This document shows positions 25,756 through 33,833 of a stretch of 64,000 bases of DNA, piece by piece. The position numbers and the translations under genes were made by a program. The DNA comes from Glycomyces albidus (lineage in GTDB: Bacteria > Actinomycetota > Actinomycetes > Mycobacteriales > Micromonosporaceae): positions 62,001-126,000 of the forward strand of contig NZ_WIAO01000012.1 of assembly GCF_009451885.1 (NCBI RefSeq), in the 5' to 3' direction. Each line of letters opens with the position of its first letter. The stretch's first letter is position 1. The notes under the pieces were generated by a model. It had not been told where the DNA came from, ran no database searches, and worked only from the letters and a program-made list of their open reading frames with translations.

Positions 25756-26268
25756 CTATGCCCGGACCGGCGCGAGCGAGTCGCCGAGGAACTCGCGCAT
25801 CTTGCTCAAACCCTTGGCGCACTGGCTCTTCACGGTCCCGGTGGAGCAGCCCATGGCCTCGGCCGTGTCGTCCACGGACAGGTCCTCCCAGTACCGCAGC
25901 ACCAGCGTCGCCCGCTGCCGCGGCGGCAGCCGGTCCAGCGCCGCGACGACCGCCAGCCGGAGGTCGACGCCCTCCTGCGGGGGGTCGAGCCGCGCCGCCG
26001 GGACCTCGTCGCTGGTGCGCTCGCGGCGCACCCATGCCAGGCGGCGGTGCGAGAGGTAGACGTTGACGACGATCCTGCGCACGTAGGCCGGGGCGCCGAC
26101 CGGGTCCACCCGCTTCCAGACCGCGAACGCCTTCGTCAGGGCCTTCTGGACGATGTCGTCGGCCTCGTACCAGTCCCCGGACAGCAGGTACGCCTGCCGT
26201 CTCAGGTTGTCGCGCTGGGCCAGCGCGAACGACCGGAACTCGGCCTCTTGCTGCTCCTTGCTCTTCAC
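25756..26268 (-). CDS. SigE-family ECF RNA polymerase sigma factor
   Basis: 170 residues. Region 2 is visible as FRSFALAQRDNLRRQAYLLS and DIVQKALTKAFAVWKRV; region 4 as LDRLPPRQRATLVLRYWEDL and MGCSTGTVKSQCAKGLSKMR. This is the compact SigE-type ECF family of actinomycetes. GTG at 26268 is preferred (AGAGG five bases upstream) over the longer in-frame ATG at 26340. Operon with the membrane protein downstream. The region 26269-26547 separates it from a divergent SnoaL-like gene and contains promoter space but no clear repeated motif. Confidence 0.9.
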   Translation of the reverse strand: MKSKEQQEAEFRSFALAQRDNLRRQAYLLSGDWYEADDIVQKALTKAFAVWKRVDPVGAPAYVRRIVVNVYLSHRRLAWVRRERTSDEVPAARLDPPQEGVDLRLAVVAALDRLPPRQRATLVLRYWEDLSVDDTAEAMGCSTGTVKSQCAKGLSKMREFLGDSLAPVRA

Positions 26269-26547
26269 AGGGCCTCTTTCAGATGACGGGTATGGGGGCC
26301 GCGCCCCGCCGATGTGAGTGGATGCGGCGGAACCCGGCAACGTTCATAGGTGGGCGCCTCGAAATCCGGTTGCCCGTCATCCGACCCGACCGAGTGTGGC
26401 CTCCCGCCGCCAGTGCCGGTCCGCGGTCCCCGCCCCGCCGGCCGGGCCGTCGGCGTGACGGCTCTCACGGCGCGGAGGTGTCAGGTTTCCGGCGGGCACC
26501 GCGGTCAAGTGTGGAAACCGGGAACCGAACGGAAGGACCAAGAAGCC

Positions 26548-26982
26548 ATGACGATGCAGCAGGACGAGGCCGCGATCCGCGAGCGGATCGGCATGATCGT
26601 CGAGGGCCTGCGCGCCAAGGACCTCGACGCGATCGCACGGGTCTACGCCGAGGACGTCGTGTCCTTCGACGTCGAGCCGCCGCTCCAGCACGTGGGCGTG
26701 GACGCGAAGCTGAAGAACTGGACGAACGTGTTCGCGATGTTCGCCGAGATCGACTACGAGGTCCGGGACCTCCGGATCACCGTCGGCGGGTCCGCGGCCT
26801 ACGGGCACGGGTTCGGGCGGCTCAGCGGCAGGCTCGGGAACGGGGCCGCGGTGCCGGGCATGTGGGTGCGGGCCACGTTCTGCTTCAAGCAGGTCGAGGG
26901 GGAGTGGCTGATCGCGCACGACCAGGTGTCCGTCCCGTTCGACATCACCACCGGGAAGGGCGTGACCGACCTGGAGCCGTGA
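26548..26982 (+). CDS. SnoaL-like / NTF2-fold protein
   Basis: 144 residues of the nuclear-transport-factor-2 fold: helical start IRERIGMIVEGLRAKDLDAI, pocket strand YAEDVVSFDVEPPLQHVG, and the end GEWLIAHDQVSVPFD with the conserved His-Asp pair. Members are polyketide cyclases, ketosteroid isomerases or small-molecule-binding proteins; nothing here fixes the activity. GGAAGGA at 26531-26537 is a good ribosome site. It is convergent with the LysR gene, with only three bases between stop codons. Confidence 0.87.
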   Translation: MTMQQDEAAIRERIGMIVEGLRAKDLDAIARVYAEDVVSFDVEPPLQHVGVDAKLKNWTNVFAMFAEIDYEVRDLRITVGGSAAYGHGFGRLSGRLGNGAAVPGMWVRATFCFKQVEGEWLIAHDQVSVPFDITTGKGVTDLEP

Positions 26983-26985
26983 CGG

Positions 26986-27879
26986 TCATCCGCGCGGCGT
27001 TCGGGAGCCGAGCCAGTCCCATTCGAGGATCCGCGCCCGCATGAGCCGGGCGGCGGCCGGCAGCCGGTCGCCGCCCGGCCAGTGGAGACTGAGCGTGCGG
27101 TTGCAGTGCGGGTGGTCGATGCCCGCCCAGGCCACGCCCGGGTCGGGCCGGGTCCCGCGCGCGATCGCGGGGAAGAGGCACACACCGAGTCCGGCGCTGA
27201 CGAGCGCGAACGTCGCGGCGGGTTCGTCGGTCTCGCAGACGATGCGAGGCTCGAGATTGCGGTCGGCGAACAGCCACTCGAGGAGGCGCCGCTGCCACTG
27301 GCCGGGCCGGGTGGTCACGAACGGCTCGTCCGCGAGGTCCTCAACGGCCACCGCCTCGGCGCCCGCGAGGCGGTGGCCCGGCGGGGTCGCGAGCCACACC
27401 GGCTCGACCGCGACGACCGCCGATGCCGCCTGCGGGGCGACGACGGGCTGCGACGCCAGGCACAGGTCCACCTCCTGCGCCCGCAGCGCCCGCTCCATCT
27501 CGTCGGGCGCCATCTGGTGCAGCTGGACCTCGACGTCGGGGTGCTCGGCCTTGAACGCGATGAGCGGGCCCGTCAGCGGCAGGAACGTCTCCGAGGCGAG
27601 GCGGACGACGCCCGGGCCGCCGCGGACGGCCTCGGCGACCGCGCGCCGTCCGGCTTCGAGCTCGCCGAGCGCGCGCTCGACGTGGTCCCGGAAGATCCTG
27701 CCGGTGTCGTTGAGCTGCAACCGGCCCGCCCGGTCGAACAGCGGCGCGCCGAGTTCGGCCTCGAGCCGGGCGATGCTCCGGCTCAGCGACGGCTGGGCGA
27801 CGCGCAGCTCGGCTGCGGCCCGGCTCAGGTGCTCCAGGCGGGCGACCGCCGCGAACTGGCGCAGCGTGTTCAGGTCCAC
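26986..27879 (-). CDS. LysR-family transcriptional regulator
   Basis: 297 residues with the N-terminal winged helix-turn-helix (LRQFAAVARLEHLSRAAAEL, RVAQPSLSRSIARLEAELG) and a periplasmic-binding-like effector domain. Start is GTG, with GAGGAGG five bases upstream. It is transcribed divergently from a two-gene unit encoding a membrane protein and a multicopper oxidase, with an 85-base shared region, the classical arrangement in which a LysR regulator controls the neighbour and itself. Confidence 0.94.
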   Translation of the reverse strand: MDLNTLRQFAAVARLEHLSRAAAELRVAQPSLSRSIARLEAELGAPLFDRAGRLQLNDTGRIFRDHVERALGELEAGRRAVAEAVRGGPGVVRLASETFLPLTGPLIAFKAEHPDVEVQLHQMAPDEMERALRAQEVDLCLASQPVVAPQAASAVVAVEPVWLATPPGHRLAGAEAVAVEDLADEPFVTTRPGQWQRRLLEWLFADRNLEPRIVCETDEPAATFALVSAGLGVCLFPAIARGTRPDPGVAWAGIDHPHCNRTLSLHWPGGDRLPAAARLMRARILEWDWLGSRTPRG

Positions 27880-27964
27880 GGGTCCTCCTCATACCGCCGA
27901 CGTCATAACACCATAGCGATATTGGTCTTTGCCGTCTTAACCGAGCAGTCATAACCTTGGCGCC
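27880..27964. promoter_or_regulatory. LysR / multicopper oxidase divergent control region
   Basis: This short region is AT-richer than its surroundings. ACCA (27910-27913) and TGGT (27923-27926) form a dyad spaced by nine bases around TAGCGATAT, a plausible LysR-type site. TTGGTC at 27922 could be part of a -35 for the plus-strand genes. Confidence 0.5.
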
Positions 27965-28390
27965 ATGCAACGACAATCCACGATCGCCGCCCCGCCCGGG
28001 ACCGCGGTCAGCGGCTGGGTCCTCCGCGCCGCGGCCACCGCCCAGCTCGCGGCCGGGTTCGCCCAGCCGGTCTTCGCCGGCGTCTACCTGAGCGGCGACT
28101 TCGACGGGCTCGCCTGGCACGTCGTCGGCGCGGACCTGGTGTCGTACCTCGGGATCGCGCAGGTCGGCGCCGCCGTCGCGGTCTGGGTCCGGGTGCGGCG
28201 GGCATGGCCGTTCTGGGCCTCGCTCGCCCTCGTCGCCGGCGCGTCCGCGCAGTACCTCGCCGGGATGGACGGCGCGCTGTGGCTGCACTTCCCGCTCGGC
28301 GTCGCGCTGGTCGCCGGCATCGCCGCGGTGTTCGCCGCGGTCTGGGCGCGGCCGCTGCCGCGCCGGACGAAGGCGGCGCCCGATGCGTGA
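27965..28390 (+). CDS. Four-helix membrane protein of unknown function
   Basis: 141 residues with four hydrophobic segments (about 19-40, 55-75, 81-100, 106-126) and a basic tail. The residues resemble DoxX-like or small actinobacterial membrane proteins but I cannot assign a family. It overlaps the multicopper oxidase gene by eight bases (ATGCGTGA), so the two are translationally coupled, suggesting a role in electron supply, copper handling or membrane attachment of that enzyme. Confidence 0.75.
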   Translation: MQRQSTIAAPPGTAVSGWVLRAAATAQLAAGFAQPVFAGVYLSGDFDGLAWHVVGADLVSYLGIAQVGAAVAVWVRVRRAWPFWASLALVAGASAQYLAGMDGALWLHFPLGVALVAGIAAVFAAVWARPLPRRTKAAPDA

Positions 28391-29960
28391 TCGGAGCGCG
28401 CCGGTCTCGCGCCGGCGGATGCTGGGGATCGGCGCCGCGATCGGCGCGGCCGCCGCCGGCGGCCTGGCGCTCTCGGCCGCCTGGGCCCGCCGCCCGGCCG
28501 AGACCGGAGCCGAGCTCCGCAGCGAAGTGCCCCTGCCCCAGGCGTTCTCGGTCCCGCTGCCGATCCCGCCGGTGCTCGCGCCCGTCGCCTCCACCGCCGA
28601 CGGCGACCGGTACGAGCTCGTGCAGCGCGAAGTCGACGCCGAGATCCTCCCCGGCTTCGCGACTCGGCTGTGGACCTACGACGGCGTCTTCCCGGGGCCG
28701 ACGATCGAGTCGCGCCGCGGCCGCCATACCACGGTCCTGCACCGCAACGAACTCCCGGTGCCCACGGTCGTGCACCTCCACGGCGGCCGCACCCCGGCCG
28801 CCTCGGACGGCTACCCGACCGACCTCGTGCTCCCCGACGGCTGGAACGGGCACGGCGGCCACAGCATGGCCGACGACCGCGCCGCGGTCGCGAACCTCCA
28901 GCGCGAGTACGGGTTCCCGCTCGACCAGCGCGCGGCGATGCTCTGGTACCACGACCACCGCATGGACTTCACCGCCCCGGCGATCTGGCGCGGCCTCGCC
29001 GGGATCCACTTCGTCCGCGACGACGTCGAGGACGCGCTCGGCCTGCCCGCCGGCGACCGCGAACTGCCGTTGATGATCGCCGACCGCGCCTTCGACGCCG
29101 ACGGCCAGCTCGCCTACCCCTCGGTCGACCCGACCCTGACCGGCGAGCACGGCGTCACCGAGCCGTACCTGGCCGGCGTCCTCGGCGACGTGGTCCTCGT
29201 GAACGGCGCTCCCTGGCCCGTGCACGAAGTGGACACCGGGCTCTACCGGCTGCGGATCCTCAACGGCTCCAACGCCAGGCACTACGAACTCGAGGCCCTC
29301 GCCGACGACGGCCGGGCGCTGCCGCTGGTCCAGATCGGCTCCGACCAGGGCCTGCTCGCCGCCCCCGTCCGCCACCGGAGCGTCCCGATCGCCCCCGCCG
29401 AACGCTACGACCTGCTGATCGACTTCGGCGACCTCCCGGTCGGCGCCGAGGTGCGCCTCGCCAACCGCCTCGGCACCGGCCGCACCGCCGACGTCATGCA
29501 GTTCCGCGTCGTGCGCGCGGGCGAGCGCACGCCGATCCCCGAGACGCTCGCCGACGACCTCCCCGAATGGGACCGCTCAGCAGCCGCCGTCGTCCGCGAC
29601 CTCGCGTTCCGCGCCGGCCGCATGGACGACGGCCGCCACGGCTGGCTCATCGACGGCCTCCCGTTCGACCCCGCCCGCCCCGACGTCACCGCCCGCCTCG
29701 GCGACATCGAGGTCTGGCGCCTCGTCGCCGACGTCCACCACCCGATCCACCTGCACCTCGTCGGCTTCCGCATCCTCTCGCGCGGCGGCGCCGAACCCCT
29801 CCCGCACGACGCCGGCCTGAAGGACACCGTCGCCCTGCGCCCGGGGGAGTCCGCGGAGATCATCACCCGCTTCGACGGCTACCGCGGCCGGTACCTCTTC
29901 CACTGCCACAACGCCGAGCACGAGGACATGGGCATGATGGCCAACCTCGAGATCGTCTAG
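28383..29960 (+). CDS. Tat-exported multicopper oxidase, CotA/FtsP-like
   Basis: 525 residues. The N-terminus SRRRMLGIGAAIGAAAAGG is a twin-arginine signal. All copper-binding blocks are present in order: HLHGG (131-135), WYHDH (188-192), HPIHLHLVGFRIL (about 457) and FHCHNAEHEDMGMM (about 507) with the type 1 copper Cys-His-Met set. It folds in the cytoplasm with copper and is exported. Family members oxidise phenolics, metals or bilirubin using oxygen. The coupled membrane gene and the divergent LysR regulator mark a three-gene locus. Followed by a long inverted repeat. Confidence 0.93.
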   Translation: MRDRSAPVSRRRMLGIGAAIGAAAAGGLALSAAWARRPAETGAELRSEVPLPQAFSVPLPIPPVLAPVASTADGDRYELVQREVDAEILPGFATRLWTYDGVFPGPTIESRRGRHTTVLHRNELPVPTVVHLHGGRTPAASDGYPTDLVLPDGWNGHGGHSMADDRAAVANLQREYGFPLDQRAAMLWYHDHRMDFTAPAIWRGLAGIHFVRDDVEDALGLPAGDRELPLMIADRAFDADGQLAYPSVDPTLTGEHGVTEPYLAGVLGDVVLVNGAPWPVHEVDTGLYRLRILNGSNARHYELEALADDGRALPLVQIGSDQGLLAAPVRHRSVPIAPAERYDLLIDFGDLPVGAEVRLANRLGTGRTADVMQFRVVRAGERTPIPETLADDLPEWDRSAAAVVRDLAFRAGRMDDGRHGWLIDGLPFDPARPDVTARLGDIEVWRLVADVHHPIHLHLVGFRILSRGGAEPLPHDAGLKDTVALRPGESAEIITRFDGYRGRYLFHCHNAEHEDMGMMANLEIV

Positions 29961-29962
29961 CA

Positions 29963-30027
29963 CCCGTCCTGTGGCCCATGGCGAGGCGGCATCCGAGGCC
30001 GTTCGCCCGCTCGCGCCGCAGGACGGG
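29963..30027. terminator. Long inverted repeat between convergent genes
   Basis: CCCGTCCTGTGGC (29963-29975) pairs with GCCGCAGGACGGG (30015-30027) with one G-U pair across about 39 bases that themselves contain GAGGC repeats. It lies between the multicopper oxidase and the convergent TetR gene. Confidence 0.5.
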
Positions 30028-30029
30028 CC

Positions 30030-30614
30030 CTAGGCCGGCGGCAGCGGCGTGGCCGACCCGGGATCGAAGGCGTCGCACAGGAGCACGAGGTACCGGCGCC
30101 AGCCGTCGCCGCCTTCCGGCATGAGCCACAGGATGTTCGTGAGCAGGCCCAGGACGCGGACCACGTCGTCACCGGTCACGTCGGACCGGATGGTGCCCTC
30201 GCGCTTGGCCTGCTCGGTGAGGTCGGCGAGCGGCGCGCTGGCGGGCTCGACGATCGCCGCCGTGAGCGCCGCGGGATTCGCCGCGGCCGCCAGCGTGTTC
30301 CGCTCGCGTTCGACGATCACCAGCACCGCCTCCATGACGATCCGGATCGCCGCGCGCGGATCGTAGTCGGGCGTCCGGTACAGGATCGGCGGGAGTCGCT
30401 CGGTGACGGTCTGCCGCAACGCGGTCCGCACCAGCGCCTCCTTGTGCGGGAAGTGGCGGAACAGGGTCCGGATGCCGACCCCGGCGCGCTCGGCGACCGC
30501 CTCCAGGGTCGCGTCCGGGCCCTGCTCGGCGAACACGGCGCGCGCGGCGTCCAAGAGCCGCTTGACGTTGCGTGCGGCGTCGGCGCGCAGCGCGCGTTCG
30601 GCTTCAGGAGGCAC
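30030..30614 (-). CDS. TetR-family transcriptional regulator
   Basis: 194 residues. The N-terminal helix-turn-helix is RLLDAARAVFAEQG followed by VAERAGVGIRTLFRHFPHKE; the C-terminal helical domain (EAVLVIVERERNTLAAAANP onward) would bind an unknown ligand. The gene is transcribed away from the GH5 gene, with 122 bases between, and may share that promoter region, though a TetR regulator controlling a cellulase would be unusual. Confidence 0.92.
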   Translation of the reverse strand: MPPEAERALRADAARNVKRLLDAARAVFAEQGPDATLEAVAERAGVGIRTLFRHFPHKEALVRTALRQTVTERLPPILYRTPDYDPRAAIRIVMEAVLVIVERERNTLAAAANPAALTAAIVEPASAPLADLTEQAKREGTIRSDVTGDDVVRVLGLLTNILWLMPEGGDGWRRYLVLLCDAFDPGSATPLPPA

Positions 30615-30654
30615 CCGCGCATTCTAGCCGCACCGCGGCGCCCTCGGCCGCTAA

Positions 30655-30681
30655 TTGACACTCGACTGCCATATTTAGTAT
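30655..30681 (+). promoter_or_regulatory. Promoter of the GH5 glucanase gene
   Basis: A consensus -35 TTGACA (30655-30660) is followed after 15 bases by TAGTAT (30676-30681) in a locally AT-rich stretch. AAGGAG at 30725-30730 precedes the GTG start. Confidence 0.6.
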
Positions 30682-30736
30682 CGTCGATGGAAAGGTCTGT
30701 GCGCCTCGAGAACCCCCATCCGGCAAGGAGAGTCCA

Positions 30737-32791
30737 GTGCACTCGCAATCCCTACGAAGAGCGCGCCTGCGCCTGGTCGCCGTCGCGGCCGCGGTGCTCG
30801 CGACGCTGGCGGCCGGCCTCATGGGCGCCGTGAGCGCCCAAGCGGCCCAGGGCTGCTCGGTCGACTACTGGGTCCAGAGCCAGTGGCCCGGCGGCTTCAC
30901 CGCCGACGTCACCGTCCACAATCTCGGCGATCCGATCGACGGCTGGGACGTCGAATGGGTCTGGCCCGAGGGCCAGAGCGTCACCCACGGCTGGAACGCC
31001 GACTTCACCACCACCGCCGAGCGGGTCAACGCGAAGAACCTGAGCTACAACAGGACGATCGCCACCGGCGCCTCGGTCTCCTTCGGGTTCAACGGCTCCT
31101 GGGCCGGCGTGAACCGCGAGCCCTTCGAGTTCCGCCTGAACGGCCGCGTCTGCGACGGCACCGTCGGCGAGCCCACCACCACGCCGACCACGCCGCCCCC
31201 CGCCGGCGGCGACTCGGCGATGGAGCAGGTCGCCGCCATGCAGCCGAGCTGGAACGTCGGCAACACCCTCGACGCGCTCGGCGGCGAGACCGCCTGGGGC
31301 AACCCGCTCATCACCGAAGCGCTCCTCGCCCGCGTCAAGTCGCAGGGCTTCAACTCGATCCGCCTGCCCGTCACCTGGGACGAGTACATGGGGCCGGGCC
31401 CGGACCACACCGTCGACCCCGCCCGCATGGAGCGGGTCGCGCAGGTCGTCGACTGGGCGCTCGAACAGGACCTCCAAGTCCTCCTCAACGTCCACCACGA
31501 CTCCTGGATGTGGATCGACGACCTGCCGGCCGACCACGACGCGGTCCTCGCCAAGTTCGAAGCCCTCTGGACCCAGATCGCCGACCGCTTCAAGGACTAC
31601 CCGCCCGAACTGTCCTTCGAGAGCAACAACGAGCCCCAGTTCGCCGGCACGGAGGCCGCGGAGGGCGACGCGCTGAACGAAGAGCTCAACCTCGCCTTCC
31701 ACGAGATCGTGCGCGGCTCGGGCGGGAACAACGGGGACCGGCTCCTGGTGCTCCCGACCCTCCACACCAACGGCGACCAGGCCCGCCTCGACGCGCTCAA
31801 GGCCACCATCGACGGGCTCGACGACCCGATGATCGCAGCGACGATCCACTTCTACGGATTCTGGCCCTTCAGCGTCAACATCGCCGGGTTCACCCGCTAC
31901 AACGCCGAGGTCGAGGCCGACCTCGTCGGCACCTTCCAGCGCGCGCACGACACCTTCGTCGACAACGGCATCCCGGTCATCGTCGGGGAGTGGGCGGTCC
32001 TCAACTACGACCACAACCGCCCCGGCGTCCACCAGCCCGGAGAGCTGCTCAAGTTCTTCGAGGCGGTCACGCACCACGCGCGCGAGAACGGACTCACCCT
32101 GTCCCTGTGGGACGCCGGGCAGTTCCTCAACCGGAACACGCTCCAATGGCGCGACCAGCACATGTACGAGTACTTCGCATCGGAGACCCGCTCGGGGACG
32201 ACCTCGTTCGACTCGGTCTACCTGCCCGGCGACGGCGCCATCGCACCGAGCTCGCTCACCCTGAACCGCAACGGCCTCCAATTCGAAGGCCTCTGGCACG
32301 GGGACGAGCCGCTCGCCGAAGGCGCCGACTACACCGTCTCCGGCGACACGCTCACCTTCACCGCCGCCGCGCTCACCCGCCTCGCGGGGGACCGCGACCA
32401 CGGCGTGAACGCACAGCTCGAGGCCCGCTTCTCAGACGGCGTCCCGTGGCGGATCACGATCATCACCTCCGACACGCCGGTCCTGTCGGACGCGACCGGA
32501 CCGACCTCCTCGTTCGCGATCCCCACCCGGTTCAACGGCGACACGCTCGCGACCATGGAGGCCAGGTACGCCGACGGCACCAACGCCGGACCCGCAACCT
32601 GGACCCCGTTCCAGGAGTTCTGGTCGAACTTCCGGCCCGACTACGACGCCGGCGCGCTCATCCTCACGCCCGAGTTCCTCGCGTCGGTCACCGACGGGCA
32701 GCCCGTCACGCTGACCTTCCACTTCTACAGCGGCGCAACGGTCTCCTACACGATCACCGAATCCGGAGGCACCGTCACCGGCACCGCGTAG
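30737..32791 (+). CDS. Secreted multi-domain GH5 (GH5_4-like) beta-glucanase with CBM2
   Basis: 684 residues from GTG (AAGGAG six bases upstream). Layout: Sec signal with cleavage near AQAAQG (residue 36); CBM2 cellulose-binding domain about 38-142 between two cysteines, with exposed Trp residues; a Pro/Thr linker TTTPTTPPPAGG; GH5 catalytic barrel about 160-480 with NVGNTLDA, acid/base in SNNEPQF and nucleophile in VGEWAVL; an Ig/X2-like domain about 490-580 and a C-terminal CBM46-like domain to 684. The GH5-Ig-CBM46 order is known from GH5_4 xyloglucanases and endoglucanases. It degrades plant beta-glucan outside the cell. Confidence 0.93.
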   Translation: MHSQSLRRARLRLVAVAAAVLATLAAGLMGAVSAQAAQGCSVDYWVQSQWPGGFTADVTVHNLGDPIDGWDVEWVWPEGQSVTHGWNADFTTTAERVNAKNLSYNRTIATGASVSFGFNGSWAGVNREPFEFRLNGRVCDGTVGEPTTTPTTPPPAGGDSAMEQVAAMQPSWNVGNTLDALGGETAWGNPLITEALLARVKSQGFNSIRLPVTWDEYMGPGPDHTVDPARMERVAQVVDWALEQDLQVLLNVHHDSWMWIDDLPADHDAVLAKFEALWTQIADRFKDYPPELSFESNNEPQFAGTEAAEGDALNEELNLAFHEIVRGSGGNNGDRLLVLPTLHTNGDQARLDALKATIDGLDDPMIAATIHFYGFWPFSVNIAGFTRYNAEVEADLVGTFQRAHDTFVDNGIPVIVGEWAVLNYDHNRPGVHQPGELLKFFEAVTHHARENGLTLSLWDAGQFLNRNTLQWRDQHMYEYFASETRSGTTSFDSVYLPGDGAIAPSSLTLNRNGLQFEGLWHGDEPLAEGADYTVSGDTLTFTAAALTRLAGDRDHGVNAQLEARFSDGVPWRITIITSDTPVLSDATGPTSSFAIPTRFNGDTLATMEARYADGTNAGPATWTPFQEFWSNFRPDYDAGALILTPEFLASVTDGQPVTLTFHFYSGATVSYTITESGGTVTGTA

Positions 32792-32797
32792 ACCATG

Positions 32798-32832
32798 GCG
32801 CCGGGACGCCGCCCGAGTCGGCGTCCCGGCGC
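32798..32832 (+). terminator. Hairpin after the glucanase gene
   Basis: Perfect 13-bp stem GCGCCGGGACGCC (32798-32810) with its complement at 32820-32832 and a nine-base loop. No T run. Confidence 0.75.
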
Positions 32833-32935
32833 ACCGCCCCCTGGGGCGGTTGGCACACTCTGGGGATTCTGGGATCCCCCGGGGCTCGTAGAGTCGTCTT
32901 CACCGGCACGAAGCCAACACAAGCGGAGGACCACC

Positions 32936-33556
32936 ATGAGCGAATTCGACGACACCCCCTACGAAGCCGACGCCGCCACCGAAGAGGACGTCACGGCCGA
33001 GGACGACTCCTACGGCACGGGCATCCCCTCGGTCACGGTCGAGGAGACCTTCGACCTCGACGGCGACGGCGCCGCCGACAGCACCATCACCGCCGACGGC
33101 GTCACCTACGTCGACTCGGACGGCGACGGCCAGGCCGACGGCATCGCCAACGACTACGACGGCGACGGGATCTCCGACGAGGTCCTCGTCGACCTCGACG
33201 GCGACGGCTCCTTCGAGACCGCCGTCTACGACACCGACGGCGACGGCCAGGTCGACACCTACGAGTCGGACACCGACGGCGACGGCCTGACCGACCAGGT
33301 CTCCTACGACTCCGACGGCGACGGCTACGTCAACCAGGTCTCCACCGACACCAACGGCGACGGCCTCGCCGACGTCGTGGCCACCGACTACGACAGCGAC
33401 GGCCTCGTGGACGAGCTCCAGGTCGACTCCGACGCGGACGGCCTCGTCGACGCCACCCTGATCGACTCGGACGGCGACGGCTTCCTCGACACCTCCTACA
33501 CCGAGGCCGCCCCGCAGGGCGACTCCTTCCAGTCCCAGACCGGCCAGGTCATCTAG
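32936..33556 (+). CDS. Acidic protein of DxDGDG calcium-binding repeats
   Basis: 206 residues, extremely acidic. After an acidic lead of about 45 residues, the motif D-x-D-x-D-G or DSDGDG/DTDGDG recurs roughly every 12-15 residues to about residue 190, as in thrombospondin type-3 or EF-hand-like calcium-binding repeats. The phase of the repeats is visible in the DNA as recurring GACGGCGACGG. No signal peptide, membrane helix or sorting motif is seen, which is odd because such repeats are normally extracellular. The ATG has GGAGGA upstream. It is a single gene between two terminators. Function unknown. Confidence 0.8.
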   Translation: MSEFDDTPYEADAATEEDVTAEDDSYGTGIPSVTVEETFDLDGDGAADSTITADGVTYVDSDGDGQADGIANDYDGDGISDEVLVDLDGDGSFETAVYDTDGDGQVDTYESDTDGDGLTDQVSYDSDGDGYVNQVSTDTNGDGLADVVATDYDSDGLVDELQVDSDADGLVDATLIDSDGDGFLDTSYTEAAPQGDSFQSQTGQVI

Positions 33557-33579
33557 GACCCGCCCTCCGCTTGGACCCG

Positions 33580-33614
33580 AGGGGGCCGCGGCCGACGAGG
33601 CCGCGGCCCCTTTC
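33580..33614 (+). terminator. Intrinsic terminator after the repeat-protein gene
   Basis: 12-bp GC stem GGGGCCGCGGCC (33582-33593), five-base loop, complement 33599-33610, then TTT. Confidence 0.9.
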
Positions 33615-33666
33615 TCCTGCGCCCGACCCGGCCCGCCGCGCCCCCTCGCCCGGCCGGCTCGACCGA

Positions 33667-33784
33667 CGCTCCGCTCCGCCGCGCGAACCCTGCGCCGCGC
33701 TCCGCTGCGCCGTGCAAACCCGGCACCGCGCTCCACCCCGCCGCGCGAACCTCACAGGACGTTCCACCCCGCCGCCCAAACTCG
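33667..33784 (+). repeat. Four imperfect ~30-bp tandem repeats
   Basis: Units beginning near 33667, 33696, 33727 and 33760 share the core CGCTCC(G/A)C(T/C)(C/G)CGCCG(C/T)(G/C)C(G/A)AAC. The array lies between a terminator and the operator of the next TetR gene and encodes nothing evident. Confidence 0.65.
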
Positions 33785-33808
33785 TGACCAGATCTGTATT
33801 ATGGTCAC
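33784..33808. promoter_or_regulatory. TetR autoregulatory operator overlapping -10
   Basis: GTGACC (33784-33789) and GGTCAC (33803-33808) are perfect inverted half-sites spaced 13 bases. TATTAT (33797-33802), a good -10 hexamer, lies inside, so binding would block transcription. The TetR gene starts 26 bases downstream. Confidence 0.7.
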
Positions 33809-33833
33809 CAGTCAACGGGACGAGGAGGCGGCG

